From assembly GCA_900315875.1 (NCBI GenBank), contig ONAX01000006.1, positions 1 through 47,020 on the forward strand: a DNA stretch of 47,020 nt, written 5' to 3'. Of this stretch, positions 30,966-40,067 are shown one piece after another. Source of the stretch: an uncultured Eubacteriales bacterium. GTDB taxonomy: Bacteria > Bacillota > Clostridia > Oscillospirales > Acutalibacteraceae. The notes under the pieces are model-generated. The model worked only from the letters and a program-made list of their open reading frames with translations. It searched no databases and was not told where the DNA came from. Each line of letters begins with the position of its first letter. Positions within the stretch are counted from its first letter, which is position 1. The position numbers were made by a program, and so were the translations under genes.

Positions 30966-31850
30966 TTATGTTTTTTTCCAGTCAGGTATATCCTTTACCT
31001 CGTCGTACATTGCTTTGTAGCTTGCATGTCTTGAGCGCTGAATTGCTCCGTCTGCAACAGCCTGCAGAACCGCGCAGCCCTTTTCTACGGTATGGCTGCA
31101 GCCGGTGAACATACATTTGTCCTTATAATCGGCAAAATCAGGGAAGCAGTCGGCAATGTCGTTTTTTCTTATAAGCTCATATCTTTCGATATCAACCGTA
31201 GAAAAGCCCGGAGTATCCGCAACATAGCCTCCGCCGACGCGGTAAAGCTCACTGTGACGGGTTGTGTGACGTCCACGGCCGAGCTTACGGCTTATTTCCG
31301 ACGTTTCTATCGACAGCTCAGGGAACAGCGCATTGAGCAGTGAGGATTTTCCGACGCCGGTATTTCCGGTAAATGCGGATATTTTGCCCTCAAGCAGTGA
31401 AATACATGCCTGCCTGTCGCTTTCAAGCCTTGTGCTGAACGACATAGCGGTAATACCTGCGCTGCGGTATATCTCCACAAGCCTTTCAGCGTCCGCAAGG
31501 TCGCTTTTTGTGAATATTACGACAGGTTCAATATTCTTGCTGACAGCAACTGCGCTTATCTTGTCGATAATGAGCGTGCTGGGGGAAGGCTCGCTTACCG
31601 ATGAAACGATAAAGAGCCTGTCAAGATTTGCAAGCGGCGGACGCACAAGGTAATTCTTTCTCGGAAGTATTTCCTCCACCTGCGCGGTTTCATCACCTTG
31701 CAGCGAAATGACAACCCTGTCGCCGACAGCCGGGCTCATTCCTCTTTTGCGGAAAACGCCCCTTGCTTTGCATTCATATATACGGTCAGCGGCTTCAACA
31801 TAGTAGAAGCCGCTGATTGCTTTGATAATTAATCCTGTTACTTTTTCCAT
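30966..31850 (-). CDS. rsgA: Ribosome small-subunit-dependent GTPase A
   Basis: A 294-residue circularly permuted GTPase that checks late 30S assembly. An OB-fold N-domain is followed by permuted motifs: G4 FTKSD (near 115), G5 in SFSTRLE, G1 GNTGVGKSS (about 162-170), G2 in RHTTRHSEL, G3 DTPGF (near 213), then the zinc domain KCMFTGCSHTVEKGC. ATG 31850 has a weak GGTGAATT site. It lies 11 bases after prkC. In Bacillus RsgA is a PrkC substrate, so the linkage may be functional. Confidence 0.95.
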   Translation of the reverse strand: MEKVTGLIIKAISGFYYVEAADRIYECKARGVFRKRGMSPAVGDRVVISLQGDETAQVEEILPRKNYLVRPPLANLDRLFIVSSVSEPSPSTLIIDKISAVAVSKNIEPVVIFTKSDLADAERLVEIYRSAGITAMSFSTRLESDRQACISLLEGKISAFTGNTGVGKSSLLNALFPELSIETSEISRKLGRGRHTTRHSELYRVGGGYVADTPGFSTVDIERYELIRKNDIADCFPDFADYKDKCMFTGCSHTVEKGCAVLQAVADGAIQRSRHASYKAMYDEVKDIPDWKKT

Positions 31851-31861
31851 AATTCACCGTA

Positions 31862-34336
31862 TTACGGGTTTTCGGACTGGATATAGGGGAGAGCCTCAAT
31901 GGCATTCTTTGCTTCGATATCCAGTGCCCAGATCTCTTCTTCGGTGGTAGCTGCATTTATCTTGTCGGTGTATTCCTGAATGATACCCTGCATCTGCTCA
32001 TATACATCGTCGGTATAGAAGCGGTTGAGTACGCTTGTGTAACTCTTGATTTCTGAGATTGCGTCATTCTTGAGCTTATCAAGATCGTTGCCGGATCCCT
32101 GGCTTGAGGTCGGTTCCTCTGTCGGAATAGCCTCAAGTGCTGCAAGAGCGTCTGCAAGCAGAGAATCAACCTTTTCTGCGCTGGTAGCAGAATTGATTTT
32201 CTTGGTTGCGTCGTTGACTATCTTGTCAGCCTTTTTCTTGTTTTCATCTGTAAAATCATGAGAATCCAGATAGTACTGGAGCTGATTTACTGCGTTGTTT
32301 TTCTTGACATCCAGGCTGGTTATTTCGGAATCAGATGATTCTGTATCGCTTTCATCAGAGCCGGGCTTCTTGACTTTGTAATCTGTGTCAAGGAAGTCGG
32401 TTGAAACTGACTTGTTCTTGAAGTCAAAGGTGAATACCTCATACTTCTTGCCGTCGAGCATTACAGTAATTATCTTTTTGTAGTTTGTAGCGCCGTTCGG
32501 GCTGATTTCCAGCTCATAACGGAAGCCCTTGAACGGAGAACCGCTCTTTTCATCGATCTGGCTGCCGTCAGAGTAAATGGTGAGGGTAATATCTGCATCC
32601 TCATCCTCAGGCAGGTCTACCTCTTTCTTGAGGGGAGTAATGGACTTGGTTCCGTCGCTGACCTGAATGTTGATCAGTGTGCCCTTGGTCAGGCTGTTGC
32701 CTGCGAGCGGATCAGTATTTACAACCTTGCCCTCTGCAACAGAGCTTGCAACGGTTGAGCGCTGTGTCGTGAAGCCCTTTGCCTCGAGAGCTGCCTTTGC
32801 AGCTTCATAGGTCTGTCCTATAACATCCGGAACGACTTCCTTTTCGGATGCAGGACCGTCGCTGACGATAATCGTGATTACCGTACCGATCTCCTGCTCG
32901 GTTCCCTCCTGGGGAGAGCAGTCAACGACGTATCCCTTGGAAACTGTAGAGCTGTTGACTCTTGAAATATTGTAGCCGAAGTATTTTGATTCAATTCGTT
33001 CAATTGCTTCCTGTTCAGAATAATTCTTTATCTTCGGAACTTCGTTTGTAGTGCTTGTGGAATTGATCGTAAGCTTGATTGTTGCATTTTCCTTGACCTG
33101 CTTGGAGCCGGGCTGGGGATCCTGCTCAAGAACTACATTTACGGGCTTAGATGAATCATATCTTGCGCTGATCTCAAACTTGAATTTATAATCCTTGTTT
33201 GCCTGAATGTCATCGTACAGCTTGCCGACGAAATTCGGAACGTCAACGTCGTTTACCTCGTTCGCCTTCATATCCTTTGAAACCTGCATCCAGACGATAA
33301 CGCCTATCGCCGCAACAACAAGCAGCACAACGATTGCGGTTATCCATTTTACAGCGGTCTTTGCGCCGCTGCCTGCAAGCTCATCGTCATAGCTGTCGTA
33401 GGAATCCTCGTATACCGGCTCCGGCGCAGCTGCGGGAACGCGGCTGAGGGAATCAACATACTTTGTCGGTGTTTCATCAACAAAGTAGCTGTATCTGAAG
33501 CTGACGGAGGGATTGTGGCGGAAAATCTCGATTGCCTCAAGCATTTCGCCTGCGTTTGCGTAGCGCTGCTTGGGATCCTTGCGCATTGCGCGCAGTGTGA
33601 TTTCCTCAATGCCCTCGGGAATCTTGTCGTTTATTTCGCGCAGAGGCTTGGGATCGCTCTGCATCTGCATTATTGCAACTGAAACGGCGCTGTCCGCATC
33701 GAACGGGAGCTTGCCGGTGAGCATTTCGTAAAGCATTACGCCTACGGAATATATATCAGCCTTGCCGTCGGTATTGTCGCCGCGGGCCTGCTCGGGCGCA
33801 ATGTAATGCACGGAGCCGATAGCCTTATCGGTCATGGTTCTTGTTTCGTTGTTGGAGAATCTCGCGATACCGAAATCCGTGACCTTGATCGAGCCGTCCT
33901 GCAGAAGCATAATGTTCTGCGGCTTCATGTCACGGTGGACAATGCCCTTTTCGTGTGCATGCTGCAGTGCCTGCAGTATCTGCACGGTGAAATGAACCGC
34001 TTCCTTCCACGGGATAACATGCTGATGGCTGATATATTCCTTCAGTGTTATGCCGTCGATATATTCCATTACGATGTACTGTATCCTGTCGCCGAAGCTG
34101 ACGTCGTAAACCTTTACGATATTGGGATGCGACAGCACTGCAATGGCCTTCGATTCATTCTTGAAGCGGCGGATGAATTCACTGTTTCCGAGAAATTCAT
34201 CCTTCAGGATCTTGATAGCTACGGTCTTGTCATCGACTGTGTCGTATGCCTTATAGACCATTGCCATTCCGCCGACGCCGATAAGCTCTTGAATCTCATA
34301 TCGGCCGTCCAGCCTTTTTCCGGTGTATTTATCCAT
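31862..34336 (-). CDS. prkC: Ser/Thr protein kinase PrkC with PASTA repeats and extra C-terminal helical repeats
   Basis: An 824-residue membrane kinase. The kinase domain (1-270) has the glycine loop GVGGMAMVYK, HRDMKPQN and the DFG motif in VTDFGIARF. One membrane span lies near 335-357. Three PASTA domains follow (about 365-560: VPNFVGK.., VPKIKNY.., VPDVIGQ..), which sense peptidoglycan fragments, then a beta-rich segment. Unusually, the last 150 residues hold two roughly 60-residue helical repeats, each ending in AALEAIP or AIEALPY. The frame opens at 34378, but AAAGGAG before ATG 34336 sets the start. The partner phosphatase gene is 22 bases upstream. Confidence 0.95.
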   Translation of the reverse strand: MDKYTGKRLDGRYEIQELIGVGGMAMVYKAYDTVDDKTVAIKILKDEFLGNSEFIRRFKNESKAIAVLSHPNIVKVYDVSFGDRIQYIVMEYIDGITLKEYISHQHVIPWKEAVHFTVQILQALQHAHEKGIVHRDMKPQNIMLLQDGSIKVTDFGIARFSNNETRTMTDKAIGSVHYIAPEQARGDNTDGKADIYSVGVMLYEMLTGKLPFDADSAVSVAIMQMQSDPKPLREINDKIPEGIEEITLRAMRKDPKQRYANAGEMLEAIEIFRHNPSVSFRYSYFVDETPTKYVDSLSRVPAAAPEPVYEDSYDSYDDELAGSGAKTAVKWITAIVVLLVVAAIGVIVWMQVSKDMKANEVNDVDVPNFVGKLYDDIQANKDYKFKFEISARYDSSKPVNVVLEQDPQPGSKQVKENATIKLTINSTSTTNEVPKIKNYSEQEAIERIESKYFGYNISRVNSSTVSKGYVVDCSPQEGTEQEIGTVITIIVSDGPASEKEVVPDVIGQTYEAAKAALEAKGFTTQRSTVASSVAEGKVVNTDPLAGNSLTKGTLINIQVSDGTKSITPLKKEVDLPEDEDADITLTIYSDGSQIDEKSGSPFKGFRYELEISPNGATNYKKIITVMLDGKKYEVFTFDFKNKSVSTDFLDTDYKVKKPGSDESDTESSDSEITSLDVKKNNAVNQLQYYLDSHDFTDENKKKADKIVNDATKKINSATSAEKVDSLLADALAALEAIPTEEPTSSQGSGNDLDKLKNDAISEIKSYTSVLNRFYTDDVYEQMQGIIQEYTDKINAATTEEEIWALDIEAKNAIEALPYIQSENP

Positions 34337-34358
34337 CAGATAAGCTCCTTTCAATCCG

Positions 34359-35086
34359 TCAGTTTGCAATGACGGCAACCGTGATGTTATCGCTGCCGCC
34401 GCGCTCTTTTGCGGTCTCTATAAGTTTTTCTGTCAGTTTCTCACAGCTGTTTTCGCGTACATAATCGAGCAATGATTCATCGGTGATGTAGTTCGACATG
34501 CCGTCCGTGCAGATGAGGATCTTTGACCCCGGGACAAAATCCACGGTATTATAGTCGGTGCTCAGTTCCGGTTCTGTGCCGAGAGCTCTTGTGATCTGGT
34601 TGCGGTACGGGTGGGAACGCGCCTGTTCCGGAGTAAGCTCTCCGGAATCTATCAGCATCTGAACGATGGAATGATCCGTTGTAATACGTCTTATTTCGTT
34701 ATCGGTGCAGAAATATGCCCGGCTGTCTCCGGCGTGTATAACGTGGGCGATACCGCCTTTTGCAATAACTGCTACAACAGTAGTTCCCATGCCCTCAAGT
34801 CCCTGGACGTGAAGTGCCATTTCGTATACCGCTTTGTTGGCGCAGTTTACCGCCAGCTCAAGAAGATTTCGTATATCATCGGAATTCATATCCTCCCGAT
34901 ATCCGCTCGTAAGCGTTCCGGACATTGTTTCAGTGGCAACACGGCTTGCAGTTGAGCCGCCGTTGTGACCGCCCATGCCGTCGCAGACGATAGCCCACAC
35001 GGCACCCCCGGGAAATTCCCCTGTCATGCAGAAATCCTGGTTTGTTTCCCTGACAAGTCCTATATCGCTTTTTGAGTACAGTTGCA

Positions 35087-35087
<1 letters not shown>
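34359..35087 (-). CDS. prpC: PP2C-family protein phosphatase, partner of PrkC
   Basis: A 242-residue metal-dependent Ser/Thr phosphatase. Conserved acidic metal ligands are in the N-terminal RETNQD, the DGMGGHNGG motif (near residue 36), HAGDSRAYF, ICTDGMSNY and GGSDNITV. It reverses phosphorylation by PrkC, which is encoded directly downstream. Upstream in-frame starts would extend into rlmN, but GGAAGGAACATA places the start at ATG 35087, where the ATG overlaps the last base of rlmN. Confidence 0.95.
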
Positions 35088-36136
<1,049 letters not shown>

Positions 36137-36142
36137 GGTGAT

Positions 36143-37477
36143 TCACTTCCTTCTGACGGCGCTTATGAAGAAGCCGTCTGTGCCGTATGCCCCGGGGAAA
36201 AGGGTAAGCTCGTTTGCAGGCTCGTCAATCTTTCTTTCCACGCCCTGCGGCAGCGTGAGCTCTGCAGCCTCAAAGTCCGGGTGAGCGCTCAGAAATCTGC
36301 GGATATTATCCCCGTTTTCCGCAGGATTCAGCGTGCAGGTCGAATAAACAAGAATTCCTCCGCTGCGAAGCCTTCCGGCAGCACTGCACAGTATCTCATA
36401 CTGCAGCTGCGGCAGGGTCTTGTCGCCTGTGTCCTCCTTGTATCTCAGCTCAGGCTTTCTGCGGATTATCCCCAGACCGGAGCACGGTACATCGCATAGT
36501 ATCCTGTCAGCCTGCGGCAGCTCTGCGCTGCGGCAGTCGCCGGGCAGGGTGTGTATAATATCAATGCCGAGCCTTTTTGCGCCGCCTTCAACAAGGCGAA
36601 GACGGTGTTCATACAAATCACATGCGGTAATGCTGCCGCTGTTTTCCATTTGCTCGGCAATGGTAAATGTCTTGCCGCCGGGCGCGGAGCAGACGTCAAT
36701 AACCGTCATTCCGGGTCTTGCACCGAGTGCTCCGCAGCATATTCCGGATGCTGTATCCTGTACATGGAACATGCCGTCTTTGTAAAGCTGTAAGCTTTCT
36801 ATATCTCCGAAAGCCGCTATTTCAAGCACATTTTTAAGTAAAGCGTTTTGCTTTACGGATACATTTTCATCTTCAAGCGCAGCTTTGAGCCGACCGGCAT
36901 CAGTTTTTATGGTATTGACCCTGATGCATACCGGTGCAGCACCTGCAAGGGACTCAAGTATCTCCTCGCAAAGCTCATCGCCGTATGCGCTGCGCCACAG
37001 TGAAATGATTGCTTCGGGGCAGGAATATTTGATTGAAAGATATTTGTTTTTTCCACGGCGCCTGTCCGGCAGACAAAGACTGCCTGCACACGACGCTGCC
37101 CTCAGTACGGCATTGACAAAGCCCGAAGCCTTAGATTCTCCGGTTTCCTTGCACAGCCTGACGGATTCGTCAACGGCTGCTCTTGCAGGAACGGAATCTG
37201 CAAAATGTATCTGGAAAAGCCCCATGCGCAGAATTGCAAGCACCTCGGGGGACAATGTCCTGATATTGCGTTCGCTGTATCGTGAAAGGTTGTAATCGAG
37301 AAGAAGCTTTCTTTCCAGAACACCATATACGAGCATTGAGGCGAAAGCCCTGTCCTTTGCTGAAAGACCGGAGTCTGTCAGTACTGTATCGAGTGCAAGG
37401 TTTGAGTATGCGCTGTCGCGTTCTACTCTCAGCAGAGCATCAAACGCAGCCCTGCGTGCGGTTATTTTTTTATTCAT
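36143..37477 (-). CDS. rsmB: 16S rRNA m5C967 methyltransferase RsmB
   Basis: A 444-residue SAM-dependent RNA methyltransferase. The N-terminal NusB-like RNA-binding domain (1-140) is followed by the Rossmann domain with VCSAPGGKTFTIAEQM, and catalytic cysteine motifs CDVPCSGLGIIRRKPELRY and STCTLNPAEN. ATG 37477 overlaps the fmt stop (ATGA), so the two genes are likely translationally coupled. The order fmt-rsmB-rlmN-prpC-prkC matches Bacillus. Confidence 0.95.
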   Translation of the reverse strand: MNKKITARRAAFDALLRVERDSAYSNLALDTVLTDSGLSAKDRAFASMLVYGVLERKLLLDYNLSRYSERNIRTLSPEVLAILRMGLFQIHFADSVPARAAVDESVRLCKETGESKASGFVNAVLRAASCAGSLCLPDRRRGKNKYLSIKYSCPEAIISLWRSAYGDELCEEILESLAGAAPVCIRVNTIKTDAGRLKAALEDENVSVKQNALLKNVLEIAAFGDIESLQLYKDGMFHVQDTASGICCGALGARPGMTVIDVCSAPGGKTFTIAEQMENSGSITACDLYEHRLRLVEGGAKRLGIDIIHTLPGDCRSAELPQADRILCDVPCSGLGIIRRKPELRYKEDTGDKTLPQLQYEILCSAAGRLRSGGILVYSTCTLNPAENGDNIRRFLSAHPDFEAAELTLPQGVERKIDEPANELTLFPGAYGTDGFFISAVRRK

Positions 37478-38397
37478 GTGAATTTCAGCCCCTGCGGACT
37501 GTCCTTATGCAGACCGTTTACAAATGCGGCTGCGTCCATTTTCTTTTTACCTTCGGGCTGCAGCTCGGTTATCTGCACTGCGCCCTCTCCGCATGCGACA
37601 ACAAGCGGCTGCAGCGACAGCACCTGTCCGGGTTCACCTCTGCCCTGTGCAAGAACAGTGCGGTGAATCTTTATTCTTCTGCCTTCGAGGTTTGCCGAAG
37701 CGCTCGGCCAGGAATTAAGCCCCCTGACGAGGTTGTGCACCTGCTGTGCAGGCTTTGAAAAATCTATAGCGGACATTTCCTTTGTAAGCTTGCCGACGTG
37801 GGTAGCTTTGGACTCGTCCTGCTTTTCGCGCGTCAATGTGCCGTTTTGCGCTGCATGCACTACTTTTACGATAAGCTCTGCTCCGAGCAGGGAAAGTCTG
37901 TCGTGCAGCTCGTCGGCGGTTTCGTTTTCACCGATGGGTGTTACGGATTTCATGAGAATGTCGCCGGTATCAATGCCTGTATCCATGCACTGCGCGGTAA
38001 CGCCTGTTTCACTGCAGCCGTCGAGCACTGCCTGCTGAATCGGAGCAGCGCCTCTGTACTGCGGCAGAAGGGAAGCGTGAATATTAACGCAGCCGAAACG
38101 CGGAAGTGAAAGTATTTCCGCCGGAAGAATCTTTCCGTAGGCTACAACGACTATCATATCGGGTGCAAGCTCCTGCAAAAGGGAAAGAGCGCTGCCGTCC
38201 CTCAGAGTTTCAGGCTGGTATACCGTCAGTCCAAGTGACTGTGCAGTTACCTTTACCGGGGGAGGTGTCATGGTGTAGCCTCTGCCCTTGGGCTTATCCG
38301 GCTGGGTAAAAACAGCGGATATCTCATTATTGTCCTCTGCCAGAGCCTTCAGACAGGGCACGGCAAAGTCAGGAGTTCCCATAAATACGATTTTCAT
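37474..38397 (-). CDS. fmt: Methionyl-tRNA formyltransferase
   Basis: A 307-residue enzyme that formylates initiator Met-tRNA using 10-formyl-THF. It starts MKIVFMGTPDFAVPCLKAL and has the SLLPQYRGAAPIQ loop with the catalytic histidine and asparagine region (VNIHASLLP), the DTGDILMK block and a C-terminal OB-like domain (VRGLNSWPSA). It works with peptide deformylase, encoded two genes upstream. ATG 38397 overlaps the acyltransferase stop (ATGA). Confidence 0.96.
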   Translation of the reverse strand: MKIVFMGTPDFAVPCLKALAEDNNEISAVFTQPDKPKGRGYTMTPPPVKVTAQSLGLTVYQPETLRDGSALSLLQELAPDMIVVVAYGKILPAEILSLPRFGCVNIHASLLPQYRGAAPIQQAVLDGCSETGVTAQCMDTGIDTGDILMKSVTPIGENETADELHDRLSLLGAELIVKVVHAAQNGTLTREKQDESKATHVGKLTKEMSAIDFSKPAQQVHNLVRGLNSWPSASANLEGRRIKIHRTVLAQGRGEPGQVLSLQPLVVACGEGAVQITELQPEGKKKMDAAAFVNGLHKDSPQGLKFT

Positions 38398-39644
38398 GAT
38401 TTTTCAGCACCTCTTTTTGAGCGGTTATAAAACCATTCTCCTATATATTGCAGCTCCGTCGGAGAATAATCCGGAGCATCAGAATATATATAGTAGCAGC
38501 AGTGTGCTGTTGACAGTACGATGCAGCAGCCTCTGCCTCTGTAATTGTATTCTGTCTGAACAGATTCGCGTATACGGTGGGGGAAGGTAAGGTGTTTTGC
38601 GCCGTCGCCTTCAAAGCTCAGCGTAAAGCCTTCCTTATCAAGCTGCAGCGTGCCGTTTCCGAGAGAAACAAAGCCCTTTTCGTTCGGCAGTGCTTCTGTT
38701 CTGACCGGGAAAACCCTCGCCGGCATGTCGTTTTTGGTTTCATCCTCTATCAGCTTTTTCTGCCATAGATACCAGTCCGGCGGACTGATGCTTTCGCTGC
38801 CGGAAACAAGCCTTCCGTCCTCTGTCAGCTCCCACTGACGTTTGCAGTAATTGCAGGAAAGAATACTTCCGTCTGTTTTCATCCCGTATTTTTTTCCGCA
38901 GCTCCTGCAGCAGAAAAGCGCCTTTTCAAGTCCCTGCGCTCTGTCGCGGTCGGAAATGCGAAATCCTCGCTGCTGCTGATATTCATATTCATTATATTTC
39001 AGCTTTTTTTCGATTTCTCTCTGAAGCTCGTCGGACGTGACCTTGCTGAGTCTTTCCTTGTCGCAGATACATTCAAGCCTTGCGCGTATCGGAACCTTTC
39101 TTGTAACTTCCTCGTTCCAGAACGGGTTTGCAAGGTAGCTTCCGTTTGCCGAAAGTATAACTACCGGAACACCGAGCGACTTTGCGAGTTTTCCGAGATT
39201 ATCGGGAACAGCGGCAGTAATACCGATATTTGAATGTCTCGATTCAGGGTACAGTACAACCGACTGTCCCATTTTCAGCGCGCGCCTGATATTTATGATT
39301 ACGCTTATATCCGGGACGTACCGCCTTTTTGCTATGCAGCCGAGCGCTCTGTACAGACCTTTTCCGAATGCGGTAAAGCCCTCTACATCGGAAACATATA
39401 TTGCCCTGTGCGGAAAAAGTGCCAGCGGAGCAATATAATAATCCGAAAAGCCCTGATGTGTCGCAAAAACGAGAAACGGCGGCTTCAGTCCCTTCATATT
39501 CTGCTTTTCTATTTTAAGACCGTGGCGCCTCGTCATAATATAGCTGCCGCCCCAGACAAGGGGCATAAGCAGGGGAGACTGCCTGCGCGGTCTTTGACTC
39601 ATGTCGTAAGACGTCATATCTCCCCGATGGTTTTTCAATCCCAT
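38394..39644 (-). CDS. PlsC-like acyltransferase with C-terminal zinc ribbon
   Basis: A 416-residue protein. The first half is a lysophospholipid acyltransferase-like domain: block I ATHQGFSD (H63, D68, HX4D intact) and block III YPESRHS near residues 132-138, in place of the usual PEGTRS. After a charged helical linker there is a zinc ribbon, CRSCGKKYG..CNYCKRQW (about 247-272), then a beta-rich C-terminal domain of about 130 residues. A role in phosphatidic acid or other acyl transfer is likely, but the substrate is unknown. ATG 39644 overlaps the def stop (TAATG). The gene sits between def and fmt, where Bacillus has none. Confidence 0.75.
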   Translation of the reverse strand: MGLKNHRGDMTSYDMSQRPRRQSPLLMPLVWGGSYIMTRRHGLKIEKQNMKGLKPPFLVFATHQGFSDYYIAPLALFPHRAIYVSDVEGFTAFGKGLYRALGCIAKRRYVPDISVIINIRRALKMGQSVVLYPESRHSNIGITAAVPDNLGKLAKSLGVPVVILSANGSYLANPFWNEEVTRKVPIRARLECICDKERLSKVTSDELQREIEKKLKYNEYEYQQQRGFRISDRDRAQGLEKALFCCRSCGKKYGMKTDGSILSCNYCKRQWELTEDGRLVSGSESISPPDWYLWQKKLIEDETKNDMPARVFPVRTEALPNEKGFVSLGNGTLQLDKEGFTLSFEGDGAKHLTFPHRIRESVQTEYNYRGRGCCIVLSTAHCCYYIYSDAPDYSPTELQYIGEWFYNRSKRGAEKS

Positions 39645-40045
39645 TATTCGCTCATTTCCTCAACAGTGGCCTTGCGAATCACATGCTCCTTGAAAAGAAT
39701 ACCGTCGAGATGGTCATTTTCGTGGCATATGGCCTTTGCCAAAAGACCCTCGGCATTGAGTATGAACTGGTCGCCGAAGCGGTTCTGTGCTTCTACAGTA
39801 ACGTACATCGGGCGTATGGTTATCCCGAATTCGCCTGGACATGAAAGACAGCCCTCGCTGCCCTCCTGTTCGCCGCGGGTGGCGGTTATTTTAGGATTGA
39901 CGAATTCAAGCTTGTCGTCGCCGTCGAGCATAGTCTCGTACATATCGTCCAGCAGTATGCCCAGCTTTTCATCGAACTTTTCGACCGGGCGGCATACCTT
40001 GCTGAGTATCGGGTCGCCCTCTTTTACTATGTTTCTGATTGCCAT
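39644..40045 (-). CDS. def: Peptide deformylase-like protein lacking catalytic motif I
   Basis: A 133-residue protein; active deformylases are usually about 145-190. Motif II (EGCLSCPG, 64-71) and the metal-binding motif III (HENDH, 108-112) are present. Motif I (GxGLAAPQ), which carries an essential glutamine and normally follows the helix DDMYETML, is missing: the sequence jumps from MYETMLDGDD (about residue 41, near base 39925) straight to KLEFVNPKIT. The reading frame is intact, so this looks like an in-frame deletion of about 20-25 codons. It may be inactive, reassigned, or a deletion in this clone or strain. ATG 40045 follows AGGGGGATCATT. Confidence 0.8.
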   Translation of the reverse strand: MAIRNIVKEGDPILSKVCRPVEKFDEKLGILLDDMYETMLDGDDKLEFVNPKITATRGEQEGSEGCLSCPGEFGITIRPMYVTVEAQNRFGDQFILNAEGLLAKAICHENDHLDGILFKEHVIRKATVEEMSE

Positions 40046-40067
40046 AATGATCCCCCTGTTATCAGTA

